A DNA stretch of 64,000 nucleotides from Monomorium pharaonis (GCF_013373865.1 NC_050477.1:8984722-9048721); one strand, 5' to 3'; positions 11,801-26,080 are shown, numbered from the stretch's first letter. Made by a program: numbers and translations. The notes: generated from the letters alone by a model not told the origin.

Positions 11801-12240
11801 TCGGTCATCAGCTCATTCTATCGTCGCCAACGTCGCTATCGTCATCCGCCGATGAAGAAAAATGTGGTGCTCCGTGGCCCGTAGATGGCAAGGTCGTAAA
11901 TTTCGCGTTGACTGTGCGCACTTGCCATTGATAGACAGTTGTGACCCCTCAGTGGGAAGCGCGCGCGATAGTTCGTTTCTAAAAATCGCAGAATGGATCC
12001 ATAATTAACGGTGAACGTAACTCACCGAGCCATCCCGCCTGACTATAAGGACATTTATGTCCGCGTGCGTACGAATGCATTCGATGCAAATACGGTTCAA
12101 TTCTTCGCGATGCATCGTTCTAAAACGTCTTGTACGGCAAAAGCGAGAGCGAAAGATCTTTCACTCACTTTCTTTGTCGACAAAGTTCGAATGTGTCATG
12201 TAATACTGCGTTATAATCCGTGACGAAAAGCGCTCTTATT
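11800..12240. other. CpG-richer block with a palindrome cluster
   Basis: It covers frames of 70-71 codons on the plus strand that I do not recognise. Its interest is the palindrome/octamer cluster at 12049-12185, listed separately. Confidence 0.5.
12049..12185. promoter_or_regulatory. Cluster of five palindromes around a POU octamer; candidate cis-regulatory element
   Basis: Seen directly: GGACAT-TT-ATGTCC (12049-12062), CGAATGCATTCG (12072-12083), CGATGCATCG (12108-12117), GAAAGATCTTTC (12151-12162) and CTTTGTCGACAAAG (12172-12185). Between the second and third lies ATGCAAAT (12084-12091), the canonical octamer recognised by POU-domain factors. Palindromes suit dimeric DNA-binding proteins. 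That this is a working enhancer or promoter is inference; there is no recognised gene next to it. Confidence 0.3.
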
Positions 12241-12460
12241 GCGTTGAAAATATCTATATGGAATAAAATTCTAAAACAAAGTCATCAGCTTAAACGTCAA
12301 GTACAAAATATGAAGAACGTGAATATTATAAATCAAAAATTTTATTTTGCACTGAATTATACTTGTATGAAAAAAAAAAAAACGAGAGGTCATTAAGGAT
12401 TTAAACATTGTTTGTTATAGATTGCTTTTAGTTTTTTTTTTTAAATCGTATTATTAATAA
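12240..12460. other. AT-rich spacer
   Basis: Contains an A12 run near 12370 and a T run near 12433. Nothing else seen. Confidence 0.6.
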
Positions 12461-13250
12461 TCACGTCCTCAGTAACCGCTTATCCTTTTGGTAACCATGG
12501 GGACCGAGGTCGATTTCTTTACAGAGGCAGATCAGCGTGAAAAAACCGTGTTCACCATGCGTGGTTAGAAAGAAGTTTCGACGCTCCGAAATTCGGAGTT
12601 GCCTTAACGAAAGGAGTCGTCGCGCGGATCGTCGGCATACGTAACGCAATAACGTCGAACTCGGCACGGCGGACCCGGGACACATACGGAATACGCGTAC
12701 GCATACGTATCGGGAGCCGGGCGATACTTTATCGCAGCGCGTGCCCGCCACTTGGTTATGCGGAATGTGTCTCTGCCGAGTGCTCGGCCCCGTCCTCACA
12801 CCCCCTGCGGGCGGAGGAAACTTACCGATATCTACTACTCTCCGCCGCCTCGATCTCGTCATCCTCCGTAAGGCGACGTAACAACTTGATTCCATATTCC
12901 CGGGGCGGTTGTCGCCCGTGAAGAATTGAATGAAATAAAATAAAGCCCCGGATTCCCCGTGTTTTATGGCGCGGCTCCTCGTTCCCTACCCAAGCCACCG
13001 CATACCCACTACGGCCGCGTGCGCGCGTGTCTACATACTGCGAGCGTCTGCCTCCTCGTTCTCCTCGTTTTGTTCCTGTCCCGTTCCCTTATCCTCCTTT
13101 CTTCTCCCTCACATCTCTTCTCCCTGCCCTGCATTTCTGCCCGTCGCCCGGTGCTCGCCTCGTGGCTGCTCCTTTGCCGATGATAGCTCGGCGTCCAGCT
13201 ATATTTCTGGGTTACTATAATACTGGAGGATTAATGGCGTTTCTATGTTA
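12460..13250. other. CpG-dense block with a pyrimidine-rich right half
   Basis: This is one of the strongest CpG blocks. From about 13030 to 13180 the plus strand is strongly biased to C and T (TCCTCG, TTCTCC and CTTCTCC words). Frames of up to 144 codons occur on the minus strand (12461-12895) and 74-84 codons on the plus strand in all three phases, none recognised. It could mark the 5' region of a transcript, but no start or splice pattern is convincing. Confidence 0.5.
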
Positions 13251-14720
13251 AACGGTTACGGGAAGTAATCGGTTGATACTCAATTCTTGTTGTTATTTTT
13301 TTTACTAATAAAATAATTGGATTTTGTCTCTTGCATATTGAGATTGTATCAAAAACAAAAATCACGCACTTTTGTCAATTCGTCTCTTTTCTAAATTATA
13401 TTCCAAGTGCTACATTATATTACGTTATCTGCGATGTAGATTTTACAATATAAAAGAATTTTCGTATTTATTCGTATAAAGTTTAGATTTTTTAAAATAT
13501 ATCGCGGATATAATATATTTTTTAATTATTTTAATCAAATTCTTTGTTGAAATTGCGAGTGGAATAAGGAAAAATTCTGCATGATTCAGGACGGAATTAT
13601 GTGCGCGAATTACGCGTCGTATTTAAAAGGCTCAAGATAAGGTCCAATATGAACCTGACAAAGTAAAAATGATCCCCGACGAGAGAAGGTGAAGGCTGAG
13701 GACCGGGAAAAAGGCGGTGGCGGCGAAAGAGATGAAGAAGAAGTGGGCGCGCGGGAAAAAAGTGATGCCGTAAAGCACTCAGCAGGGCGCGTGATCCGCT
13801 TACGAAAGTCAGCTGGGTCTACGTTACTACATTACCGGGTTACCATTTTACCAACTCCGGGTTATATCTTCATCCGCGACGTCGCGCGAGCGTGACCGAA
13901 AACGCTTAACGCTTGTTTCGTTCCGCGCTTGGCACCTAAAACCCGAGGTTTTTCGCGATAGTCGTACATGAATACAGCAATACAGCAACATAGAGCCTAA
14001 AAATCGCCGAGATTAATTACAAAGTCAGATAAAATTGTATTAATCATGATAAGTCTGTAATTAGCCTAAATCTGTATTTCGAAAAGAACTTGGCTAATTA
14101 CACATTATAATTTATAGCTATACGTAGTAACTGACTATTTACTGATGATCATCTAAACGCCGAATTAGCTCGTATGAAAATGAAAAAAGGTATAATAAAT
14201 GGGATATTTGTCAGACGCTACATGTAAGTTTTATATAAAATCGGATCTTCGAAAAAGGAACATATGCGCGAATACATATACAGCGGCGGAGAGCGGCGAT
14301 GAAGGAGCTCGGTTGTTGAAAGGCAGGGAGTAAGAATTCGCCGGGGAGGAAAGACGTGAATATAACGTGAATAAGGGGAACGTATGTAAACCGCATTCCT
14401 GCGGGACGAATACGCGCACCCAGTTTTTATATCGCGCCTTCCCATCTGTGACCGCGCGACGAGGCTGTAAAACTCGTGCGTCGTCGTGCACCAAAAGGTT
14501 TCCAGGAAGCTTCCTTTCCTCCCGACTCTCGCGGTTCTTGGGTGAGTTTATGTCGCCACGTAGCCGCCCGTACTAAGGATCGCTACGAAGTAGCAGGGTA
14601 GAAGACCAGGAAACCAAGGAGAATTGTAATAGACGTGCATAAAATCTGCGTCGTGCCTTCCTGCGTTAAAGCTTGAGGTTGATCTAATCGCGACACGTTC
14701 CGTCTGTTAAGTTTCCCTGC
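13250..14720. other. AT-rich spacer, then a moderate CpG block (13570-14700)
   Basis: At 13690-13790 the plus strand is purine-rich (GGAAAAAGGCGGTGGCGG type). Overlapping frames of 61-87 codons on both strands near 14211-14576 are unrecognised. Confidence 0.5.
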
Positions 14721-15720
14721 GACTAATATTTTTTTATGTATTGCCCAGCTTTTAAATTAACAAATAAAAGTTAAAAGAGCTTTCTCAATGAGCTGCTATT
14801 TGATCGAGCTTTATGCCGCCAGTTTGATGATGGTTTTTGAAATAACTTGATGTTTATTTAATAGTGGAAATAAAATATTTTTACATTGATCCTGTTTGAA
14901 ATATAAATACTGTGGATAATACTGAATGTGTGCGCAATACATATTAAAAAATTTTATAATACGCTGCTTTAGTTAATATTATTCTAGTTAATCAAAATTA
15001 TTTAAAATTTGTAGAATCAGCGCGATCGACAAATCTCTAGAAAATGTTTACTAATTGATTAATTATTTCGAAAGTTTTTGAGAAATATTAATAGAATTTA
15101 TTTTATTTTATTTATAGTTTTTTTTTTTACAAATTTTTATACCCTGAGATAAGTGATATTACATATTTTTTTGGTGATTTTAATTTTTTTTATTTACCAA
15201 GCAAAACGTGACATTATGAAGAAAGTTTATAGTTTATTATAATCGTATGATTGTTCTATTTAGTCTACAAAAATTTAGAGAAAGGTAATATTAAATGAAA
15301 TCTAAAGAGAGATAATATTACGATATTCATAAATAATATAATTTTATTATTTTATACAAATACTTATTTCGATCAAAATAAATTTATCTTCCAAATGAAT
15401 TTTAGCCATATGTAAATTATAATTTCTTTTAAATAAAATTATTAATTAATTTTTTACTAAACAAAAAATTAAATAATTTATCTTGTAATTTATATGTAAT
15501 GATTAAAGGTTTTTATTAGTAATATATATAAAATCATAATACACATTTAATTAAAAATACACAAGCAACATTTCTTTTATATTAGACTTTTCTATCAAAT
15601 AGAATTATTAATAAATTGGATTATCCCAAGTAAATATCCCCAATTATCTCAAAAATCAATATTATAATACAAGAATCAGAATATTCGAATATACATTTAT
15701 TTCGTAATATTTTATTAAAT
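14720..15720. other. AT-rich stretch, no feature seen
   Basis: About one kilobase of very AT-rich sequence with frequent stop codons on both strands and no repeat or motif I would single out. Confidence 0.6.
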
Positions 15721-17100
15721 ATTTGTTAATTGCGATACTGTTTATGTCTATTGAACATTTCGTAGCGGCAACTGATTTATTGACATATGTCATTCGGTGC
15801 TCTGTCTTTTTCTGCGTAAGCAAGGTCGCTGCGCTGTCATTCGTGCAGCGACAGCATTCAAGCCGAATAGACAGCAACGCGATATGCTTCGCGTATCGGC
15901 GCGATCGTTATCCCTTGAAATGCGACTTTACCTCACAATTAACGAAAACATCCCTTGATTATTGCAAATTTTTACGATTTTTAAGCGAGGTAGTAATTGT
16001 TTGTCAAAGTACGTAGATATCTGCGTGAAGTACCTATTTGTTTGAATCAGTGTGATGGGAAGAGTGGAAATTGTAAATTGTTATAATATCAACAGATATA
16101 TTTACGAATAATAATCACACATTTCTTTTATAAGGATTAGCTTTGCATATGAAAAATTTTGCGTTGCGAAATTGATATTTTTGCCAGTTTAAACGTGATT
16201 CGTCTACTATTTTCGTGTCGAGAGCACGGAGTAACATATATGGATATATGTCGTCGGAATAATTCATGTAATGAAAAGCCGCGATATATCGACCGTTTAT
16301 TAATAATTAATTTGGATACGAATGATAGAATATATTCGTCATATACATTGTAATTTCATATACGTTGAATATTTCATAGTTGCGGCAGGCAGTTCGTGTT
16401 TTTGCGCAGCCTATACGCTGTAGTTGTTGTTTACGTTAAAGTCGCTTTATCATTCACGCGGCGAGACTTGAGCGAGACAAGTAGCCAGTGGCGCGAGTCG
16501 TTTCGAGTGTTACCGAGTTATCTCTGGAAACCCGCGACAGGTACCAGAAAGTCAAGTGGAATCGTTTTCTATGATTGCGATGCTTTACATACTTAATCAA
16601 CTCTCACAATCAACGGATCCTAAGCTCCTATTTGAAAGAATTTTATTGAAGTAGATATTTGAAAGAATGAATTTTATGAAGCGGCATTTTATGAATTCTA
16701 TTACATGATTGTTTTACTTATATTTATATAATATTTTTGGATTATAATTAGTGTAAATTTAAAAAAAAAGCACTTAAAAATTTAAAGCATATATTTCACA
16801 TTATGCTCTAAATTTTTCAACGATTTAACTATGATTTAATTATCATTTATATAGACAGTAAAAGTAATAGGAATTTTTGCTATTTTTTAAATGACCATTG
16901 AAAATGTGTTTAATACTTAATTAAATTACAACAAATGTATATTGTAGGGATAGTTGAAATTATTGCATTCACATTTCTATGATTTCAAATAGTATGTATT
17001 ACGAACACAGTTATTGACAAAATTCCAATATTTCCATTACTTTTGCATCAACTTAATATATTCATAAAGTAACTTTGACGGTATTAAATATATTTCGGCA
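15720..17100. other. Mixed block (15720-16610), then AT-rich DNA
   Basis: It includes an 8-bp hairpin, GTCGCTGC (15825-15832) with GCAGCGAC (15845-15852) across a 12-base loop. The 97-codon plus-strand frame at 15723-16016 and the 64-66-codon frames at 16159-16596 are unrecognised. Confidence 0.5.
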
Positions 17101-17799
17101 TCAAAGTGAGGAACATGCGAGCGCAGCCGTTTCGCGGCGTAACAAGTGGCTAACGCGTTACTTAATAAATTAAGTGACAACGGCGCAGCTGTTCCTCTTA
17201 ATGAAACATTAGTTCGGCGCGATGCTGTGGCGTCGTCCTCGACTATGCTCGTTTGCCCGATGATAGACGATACGCCCTGATGATTCCAGCGATACTCCTC
17301 CTCATTCTTCTCCGTTCTCTCGTTCTTCCCCTTCAGGAAAAATTCATTGTCTTTTATTCTTGCGAAAACGAGAAGCGCGGTTTATTTTTAAACTTCTTAG
17401 ATTTAATCCTATGATTACAGAAATTTTAATCGATGATATTATATATATACATATATAAAAAGGTGCAGCAGACGATTTATCTATTGAACGATTAAATCAA
17501 AACTATCGTAGCGAATAAATAGAAAAACGAGATAAAGCTCTGTTTCCAATTTAGCTTTGTTATAACTCACTTTGAATCCATTTGTGTATCTTTATCGATT
17601 TCGATAAATCAATCTAATTTTGATTCGGGGTCTATCTTTACAATTTCAGAGAAAAATTTTTGGAAGAGTAAGCTGATAACAAGCTTAAGAAATAGTACTG
17701 TGATGATTATAAACTCTTTTTTATATATTTATATCAGCTATATTAGGTTGTACATTTCCATGTTACAATATTTTTCATTCGCATTTGTTGAGATGTAAC

Positions 17800-17800
<1 letters not shown>
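17100..17800. other. Small CpG patch (17100-17340), then AT-rich DNA with short hairpins
   Basis: Short inverted repeats are seen at 17160-17175 (ACTTAAT-AA-ATTAAGT) and 17591-17608 (TTTATCGA-TT-TCGATAAA). No coding signal. Confidence 0.5.
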
Positions 17801-18719
<919 letters not shown>

Positions 18720-18720
<1 letters not shown>

Positions 18721-19940
18721 ATTTTATTCAGCAATTATATAACATGTTATTATTGATTAGAACCAAATTAATCGTTTTATTTTCTTGATCTTTTTTGTTA
18801 AAAAAAAATTTGCTTTTTGCATATTTTTTATAAGGGAAATTTCTTTCGGTACATACATGTAGGTTTCTAAAAATCGTAAAGTATTTCCATTAATATCGTA
18901 TAACCAGATTATTTCCGTTCATATTACTGTTGAAGATTTTTTTACATGCTTTGCGAATTTCATGTAAAATGTGTTCCTTATGCTGCTTCTACTTATTCGT
19001 TATCTAGTGAAGTAATTTGTTACTCTCGAGATGAGTTTCTCATTATTTTCTTAAAACATTCCAAACATTTCTTTGTTATCTGTGCTGTTGCAATTCGACC
19101 TCTATCTCACTGTATTTTCGAGATATGTGTACTCGGTTCTCCCGAGTACTTTTTCTCGAGGAAGGGAAACTTTATCCGAAGCTCCGGTCGCTCGAACGAT
19201 CGATCCTCGGGCTGGCGCGCCCGAAGAAAAGAACGAGGAGATCTCCTTTCGAATCAACATAACAAATTCAATCTCACGACGTGTGCCGATGGACCACGAT
19301 AGCCACCGCTGCTGACATCCCCGCAAAATGTATGGGTGACATCAGCATATGCATGAAAGAAGGGCAGCCGCTGTCAGTGTCGGCCGCCCACTATCGATTG
19401 CCTTTTGACTCTCGTGCTGCGGTCACTGCTAGCTGGTGGTGTGATCGCTCGCCGAAGGGATGAGGGCGAAGGGCGAGAGAACGAAAAAAAAAAAGCGGAA
19501 GAGTAGGCAGACGTGCGTGCCCGCGTAGAAGTACCAGCTACGATGTGGTGGCCGCGTGTATGCGTTAGAAATGGCTGCGATGCTAGGAAAAACATTAATA
19601 CTTTTGATCTTACAAGCAAAGATTTTTCAATTTTTAATACTTATTTTACATATTTAAATTAAACCGACATTTCGTTAATTAATTTTTTTTATTTATATTA
19701 TTTAATTATTAATATCGAAGATAATTTGTAGAAAATAAATATTTTATTCATATATTCTTTTAAAGACATAATTTATATTTATATTTACTCTTCAAATTTT
19801 ACTAATTTTTTATAATTATTTTTTATATTGATATTTTAGCAGTTTTATTTTCATAATTTTTAACAAAAAATGAGTATAAATATTTTTCAAATAAATAAAA
19901 TAATTTATAATTCTTTTGCTTTTCAGCGATCATTTATCGT
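18720..19940. other. AT-rich edges around a CpG patch (19060-19600)
   Basis: Frames of 74-118 codons overlap on both strands in the patch, none recognised. The AT-rich part from 19610 holds only homopolymer-rich sequence. Confidence 0.5.
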
Positions 19941-21080
19941 ACATTTTTAACGAAACATTCACCCTGTTTTTCTTATTTCTGGAATCTCAATATAACGAGA
20001 GATTCCTTCTTGCGGAAAGCAAATTAAAATACGATAAGTGCAAGTACGCGCTCTGCTATTTCTTCTATCTGAATTCTTTTTCTCCGGTACATTAGATTAT
20101 CGCACTACTTCGGGAAGAAAATTTCCTTCGACGTGGCGAGTTTGACGCCTCGTTTCGAAATTAATCGAATGCCGCAGATTTATTTTCTCGGGGAAACCTT
20201 CTCCAATCTCGTCGCGTGCGTTAACGATCTAATTAGAAAAATAGTCGATTTATATTTATGAGTCCGTGATGGCCGTGCTCGGAGGAGACTCGCCGCGGGG
20301 AAAACTTCGGACCCGCCACTTTCAGAAGCCGAGTTTTTAGCTCTGTCGAGGAGAGCAGCGGTAGTCCATTAGAAGCAACGGGGGGATGGGCATTCTTATT
20401 ACGGCGTCAAGGGTAACTTGCGATTCATGTCGGGCAATAATTATTCCCACGTAACATAACCGCGCGACACGGGATGGGCGATGGGAGCGTCGATGGCGCA
20501 CAAGTTCGGCGAGGAGCTTTCGCAGGCACGATGACAAATGGACGACGAAGGGTGGGCTTTCCTGTGTGCGTGCTCGAGAGGAAGCCCGTTTCTTCTTTAT
20601 GGCAAATAGCGAAACAGCACACAATTGCGCGTAAACAAAAAGTGGGCCACTGTCTGAAAGTTACAAATCGAAGTGATTCAAGTTATAAATTAAGTATTAT
20701 GTGTCGAAGTGAAAGTTTTATATAAAAGTGAATAAAATAAATCGGATCAAATGCGAAATAAGGAAATAGAATTTTTCTCAGGTTTGAGGTGCTGCAAAAC
20801 ACATTCTGTAATATATATATTATATTATGTAATATTATACCTAAATGAAAGAATGTGATTATATTTACAATTAGATTAGCCTATGTAAATTATTATCTAT
20901 GCAATTTCTATTTTTTTTTAACTATCAAAACTGTAGAAAACTCATAATTATATTTATATAAGCAAGCAGCAAAATATGCAAAATGATATTATAAATAACA
21001 CAATTATGTGTTATTTGCGAATTATTAATTTATATATAATAATTTATATATAATAGGAAAGTTTAAAAAAAAAACTGAAT
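19940..21080. other. CpG block (19990-20640), then AT-rich DNA
   Basis: The block contains a CTAATTAG homeodomain-type core at about 20229 within a CpG-rich setting. Frames of 65-95 codons are unrecognised. The AT-rich part holds short repeats, listed separately. Confidence 0.5.
20993..21054. repeat. AT-rich hairpin followed by a 14-bp tandem
   Basis: AAATAACACA (from 20993) is complementary to the TGTGTTATTT ending at 21016 across a short loop. Directly after it, AATTTATATATAAT is present twice in tandem (21027-21054). Confidence 0.75.
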
Positions 21081-22320
21081 GCTAAGCATATATAAAATCG
21101 TCACGTGAGCACGACCAAAAGGGTGCCTTCTTTTTGTTCCTTCCACTCTTTCTACGGAGAGGGAAGTAAGAAAAAGCGATACGCGTTCGCTACAGTTCGT
21201 TAGCGACTCCAGGGAGTTAATTAGCGAAAAAGTTAATTTCTTGCGCGCTCATAAACGGACACCAGTGATGAAATACGAGCTTGATAAAGGCAAGTACTCG
21301 CGGGGAAACCGGAGTTTTTGGTGCGGGAAGAAAGGGAGATCCGTAGCAAGTAAATAGATTAACATTGTTCTCGCTTGACGGGCCGCTGCGTTTAGTTTTC
21401 GAGTTATCATGTTTACGTAACTTTAGCATTCCACGAGCTTCTTTAAATCCATACCTTTTCAATATGTGAAAATATATGAGAACCTTAATTAATGTTGCAA
21501 GTTATATATTTTATTATTACTTTTATTTTAAATTAAAGCAATGAAAACTATTTGAATAACCAATATGTAGAAAGCAAATTTCGACTGATAAATTATCTAT
21601 TTTACTAGAATCTTAGAGAAATCATAAATATTATTTTAATATTTTTCTCATTTATCTTACTATTGAATAGAATTGAAAAAATAAAAATATTACAATTTTT
21701 CTTTTCTCTTTTTCTTTCTCAATACTTGTTTATTCATATTTTTGTTAAAAAGAATTATGTAATTATGTCAATTAAACGAAGAATTAATTTATTCGAGGGT
21801 ACGGGGGAATGCGAATCCGGTGAGAAAGTTGAGACGTTATGTAAATTTCGGAAGCGTCATCAAAAAGAGGAGTACGCAGGCCGCCGAAGAGGCAGGAGAT
21901 AACCGATGGTGCACCAGTGCCGCTTGTGAAGTCCTAGAAAGAAAAATATTTTTGTTTCGTTTCGTGCCGCAAATGCGCGGTCGACTCGCCCGGCGGCGGT
22001 AGCGCGGCACTGAACTTTCTGAATAATTACCACGGCTATGAGCTTGATTCATCACCAAAGTTCGCCTTCCTAAGATGCTTTATCTGCGCGTCGCAGTCTC
22101 AGCGAAATTAATATGCTAATACCCCGCGTGGTCCCCTCGGCCTCGACATCATACACCCTCAAGAGCTCGGGTTCGAGAGATCGAGCTCCCGAGCCCTCGA
22201 CCTTACTTCGCCACGAGCCTCGCATTGGAACCTTGTTGTCTTGGCACCGCATTCTGGTAGCGATCCTTAACAAGTTATCGTGTTCTGTCCGCCCAATATT
22301 CAATGCTTAGTCCTACGGAA
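21080..22320. other. Two CpG blocks (21090-21450, 21780-22320) around AT-rich DNA
   Basis: The second block includes an inverted repeat, GCTCGGG (22165-22171) with CCCGAGC (22188-22194), in a run of GAGCTC/TCGAG words. Frames of 60-81 codons are not recognised. Confidence 0.5.
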
Positions 22321-23080
22321 GATTGATAGATCGATTAATTTCTCTCATTACTTCAAGCTGGCAATTATATTGCTACAGTCTGACACATAATTTTTTTTAG
22401 ATGAAAAGAGTCTTTCAACTTTTATTATCCGATACATTATAAATCTGTTTATATTTAGTTTACAAATAGCCCCAAGACACGAAACTATTAAAAATAATTT
22501 TATGTTTGAAAGTTTGAAAAAAAAATTTGAGAAATAATACTGTTTTAGTGTTAAAAAGAATATTCATTGTTCAATTATTTCATTTTAATCAAACACTAAT
22601 TTGTTCTTTAAATGTTATGTTACTATGTCAGGTTTTTTATTTTTTTAGCAGCTAAAATTTAGCTGATTATAATTCTCTCTTCTCCCACCTATTAAGTGGC
22701 ATATATAGATATACTAACGCGTTAATAAGTTTAAGAAATTTTAACTTTTTATTTAACTTTAAAAATATATTTTTTCAATTTTTATATTATAAATAAATTT
22801 TAACTTTTAATTAATATTTGCATTTTTAATATTTAATATCTTAATAAATTGTGTAGCTCGAAACTAAGTTTAATTAAACTCTCTCAACTGTCTGCATCTA
22901 TGCAGCTTTACTTCAGTAAAATTCTTTAACGTTAAGTAACTTTGTAATTATATCTCAATTTGATTGGCATCTGGTAATAATATTCAAACACTCGCAAACG
23001 GTGGTATAACAATTTCATTATTTTCAAATACTTTATAACTCGTTTAAGAAAATTATGCAAAATATTCTAGAAGTTTCTCA
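22320..23080. other. AT-rich stretch, no feature seen
   Basis: Very AT-rich with dense stops. No repeat or motif worth naming. Confidence 0.6.
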
Positions 23081-23315
23081 GACAACCCGGCGTATTACGA
23101 AGTACAAGTTCAGGCACGTAACCCTGTTGCGCGGTGCAAATACGCCACTCCGCTTCATCCGATATCAGCAACACCCATTACAACCGTTTACAACGAAGCT
23201 TAAATAACTCTTTTGACCCACGTCGGCTCTACATAACGAAGTGTATGAATGTAGTAATCGAGGTAGGCATATGCCAGCAACGATGGATGTTGCTCGGCAA
23301 TGAAGTTTGAGTTTC

Positions 23316-23387
<72 letters not shown>

Positions 23388-24230
23388 CCGTGGGATAAAA
23401 ATTGATCCGTCAGTGGCTGGCACGACGTGTAATTTAGTAATGAAGTCCATACCTCGTTCGAACGTGCGCGCGGCAGTAAATCACGAGACATGGATTGGGG
23501 CTCGTCCCGTCCAGATGTGACCCAGTGCTTTCCGCTAATTTGCTGTTCCTGCAGTGTGCGGCGGTCGTGTTCCCTTCCTCGTCAGGTCGCGCTCGTGCGA
23601 GAGCGAGAACACCGCTGCACCGGGAGCGGCCGGTTGGTTGGTTAGTAACTATATTTCTGCTTTTTGCCAACTATGTTTTCCAACCGTTATTAGTGAAGAG
23701 TGCTTATCAAGAGTGCGCTCATCTTCCCACGCTTTACTAATGGGACGTCTATATGTGAGACGATAATTATGATGATGTCGTTGATCGAGAAGCCGTTCCG
23801 CAGACAAAGGTCGCTCGTTGCGGCGAATTATTCTATGCGAATCAGATGAAATCTCCTGAAATCTTGACCTTAACGTTGTATGATTAAATGATCAGTATGG
23901 CTAAATGGCACACGCGACTCAAACTAAGAATGTGCGCGTTTAAAAAGCCATACATAATTTACAATTAGTGCGATATATTAATACCGAGCATTATTTTATT
24001 TTAAATAACTTTCCGAAAAATAAAATTCTATACATATATGTTAGCGAAAATATTAGTATCGTTTATCGAGCACCGCAAGTAATGAAATATCAATAAACAA
24101 ATAGTACAAGACAGCTTTGAATATCATAGCATCGATGATCAGTTGATACTTGGTAATAAATGTCTTGTATCTAGATGAAAATGTTGGAATAGGAGTAACT
24201 TTCTACTATCAGAATATCAGTAGACGATTC
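23080..24230. other. CpG block with (GA)n, then mixed DNA
   Basis: Frames of 70-108 codons are open on both strands at 23165-23766. Those crossing the (GA)n tract read Ser-Leu repeats. A GGTT triplet tandem is at about 23629-23641. The part from 23760 to 24230 is mixed and featureless. Confidence 0.5.
23321..23385 (+). repeat. (GA)n microsatellite (~65 bp)
   Basis: GA repeat, uninterrupted from 23324 to 23384, in the same orientation as the 18-kb tract. Confidence 0.98.
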
Positions 24231-25560
24231 GCAGTCGATACTCGAGCGTGTCACTCGCTCGCTCGAATCGCGTGCTCTAATCGACAATGGAAGGAGAGAA
24301 AAGTGTGGCCGTGCGTTCGCCTTTGGGGTTCGAGAGAGAGCACAATGGAATTATGCTCTATCGTATCTGGGCGGCTGTGCTGTGTGTGGGGAAAGCCACG
24401 GCGACACACGCGTGTGTATGCCTACATGGGCGTGCAGCGTGCACGCGCGTAGCGACAGAACGACGGACGGGCGATATAGCATCGCGGTATGTCGGATATG
24501 CTCGCTATGCCGGGACCATATTCTGGTTTTGATCCGTGCACCAGATAAGATCGCCCTTTGTTACCGAGGCTCGTGCCTTCGAGAGAGAGCCACCACCGGT
24601 GTGCCTTTACCTACGGCCTGCCCCGCTGTTTCACTCTTCCCTTCGCCATTCGTCTCGGTCTTATCCACGAATCTTTTTGCAGAAAGAAGATAGTACGTTT
24701 GCGCGATGAAAGTAAAAGAATTTGCGAAAGTGACGTGGGGTCGCTATCATTTTTCCGAGTCCCTGTGCTAAGTAACAAATTTTGAGTGAGGTAGAACGCG
24801 ATTGAATATTTAAAGATCGATTGAGATAATGATACATTAAGTATAATTTTATCCTTTGATGAAATTTAGGGGCTAAATTTATTTTAGGAAAGCTGTATGT
24901 ATGATATAGCTTTTTCTTAGTTTTTATAAAACTTAATATTAAATTATAATTTAATTTGCGTGACTGAATTTGATTTCTTTTAAAGTTGATAACATATATA
25001 ACACAGCATGTATATTAAAAGTTTCACGTAATTATTGTTTATGTTACATATTTCTTCTAATATACTGCTAAAGTAATAATGGCATAGATTGGAATTTTGA
25101 GACTTATTTCTATTTGTACGTTTTTAATATTCGAATTGTATTACTTGATTGAAATTCTTTTGACATGGTATATTTCCGTCGGAATCCATTATCTTATTAT
25201 TTCATTTCGTACTTTTTATTCATTTCATTACTTCATTAAGAACATTTTTAAAGTCGAAGAAAGTTTTACCATTCTTTCTTCAATACTGTCCTCCTCTTTT
25301 TTTTCCGGGACGGAGAACTCGATCTGTCGCAGTGGGACACCCGTTTGTGGTTAATTCGCCGTTATCGACGACTACTCTTGGGTGGCGGCGGATCACGTCA
25401 GTGACTTTATCGGGGCGCGTTAAACAGGCTGTACGTCCTATCACGTGTTAACCACTATGCTGATTCAATCGAATTAACGCAGGACGATTCCCCGCTGCGA
25501 ATGTAACGCCCGTTTGGAGGCTCAGCACGTATTTTCACCTTTATTCCTTATTTGATCTTT
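24230..25560. other. CpG block (24230-24790), AT-rich stretch, small CpG patch (25310-25520)
   Basis: Three plus-strand frames of 75-103 codons overlap in different phases at 24150-24785. None is recognised, and the overlap argues for low stop density rather than coding. Nothing else is supported. Confidence 0.5.
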
Positions 25561-26080
25561 TCCACTGTACAACTTGTACTTGATGTAGAAACATTACTTT
25601 TGATATTACTACAGGAAAAATAATATGATACTGAAAGATAAAGATTAAAATATTTTTATGTCGATATAATATTACTTTGGAGTTATTTTTAAGTGGTATA
25701 AGTTTTTTTTTAATATTTCAGTGTTACATTGTATCAGTATATCGTTGCTTTGTCTGCGATGTTGCAAGTGCAATAAATAAATCTTTACAAAATACTTTAT
25801 TTGTGAAATGCTGAAATGCATATATAATATATATTGAGAAAAATAAGTTGTTAATTTGACTAAATTTTTCAACTTAAATAAATTTGTTTAATTCAAATAT
25901 TTATGTACTTCAGTTAAATATATAAAGATTTGATTTAAACTATTTTATGTATTTAAGTTAAATGAATAAATACTTGAACTAAAGAAATTTAATTGAGTTG
26001 AAAAATTTAGTCAAATTAACATTTTTTTCTCAGTGTATAATTCAGTTGTCAAACGAACAATTTTTTATATAAAATTGCTG
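25560..26080. other. AT-rich DNA hosting foldback element B
   Basis: Apart from the palindromic element, listed separately, the stretch is featureless A/T-rich sequence. Confidence 0.6.
25827..26040. mobile_element. Palindromic MITE-like foldback element B (~214 bp)
   Basis: The whole element folds on itself around position 25935. A perfect 25-bp arm at 25850-25874 (starting GTTAATTTGAC) is the exact complement of 25996-26020, and imperfect pairing continues both inward and outward. The right end, complemented, reads TTATACACTGAGAAAAA; the left end reads the diverged form ATATATATTGAGAAAAA. There is no coding capacity. This is the structure of a small non-autonomous DNA transposon (MITE). 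The near-perfect arms suggest it is younger than element A or is kept by recombination. The superfamily and exact target duplication are not determined. Confidence 0.85.
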
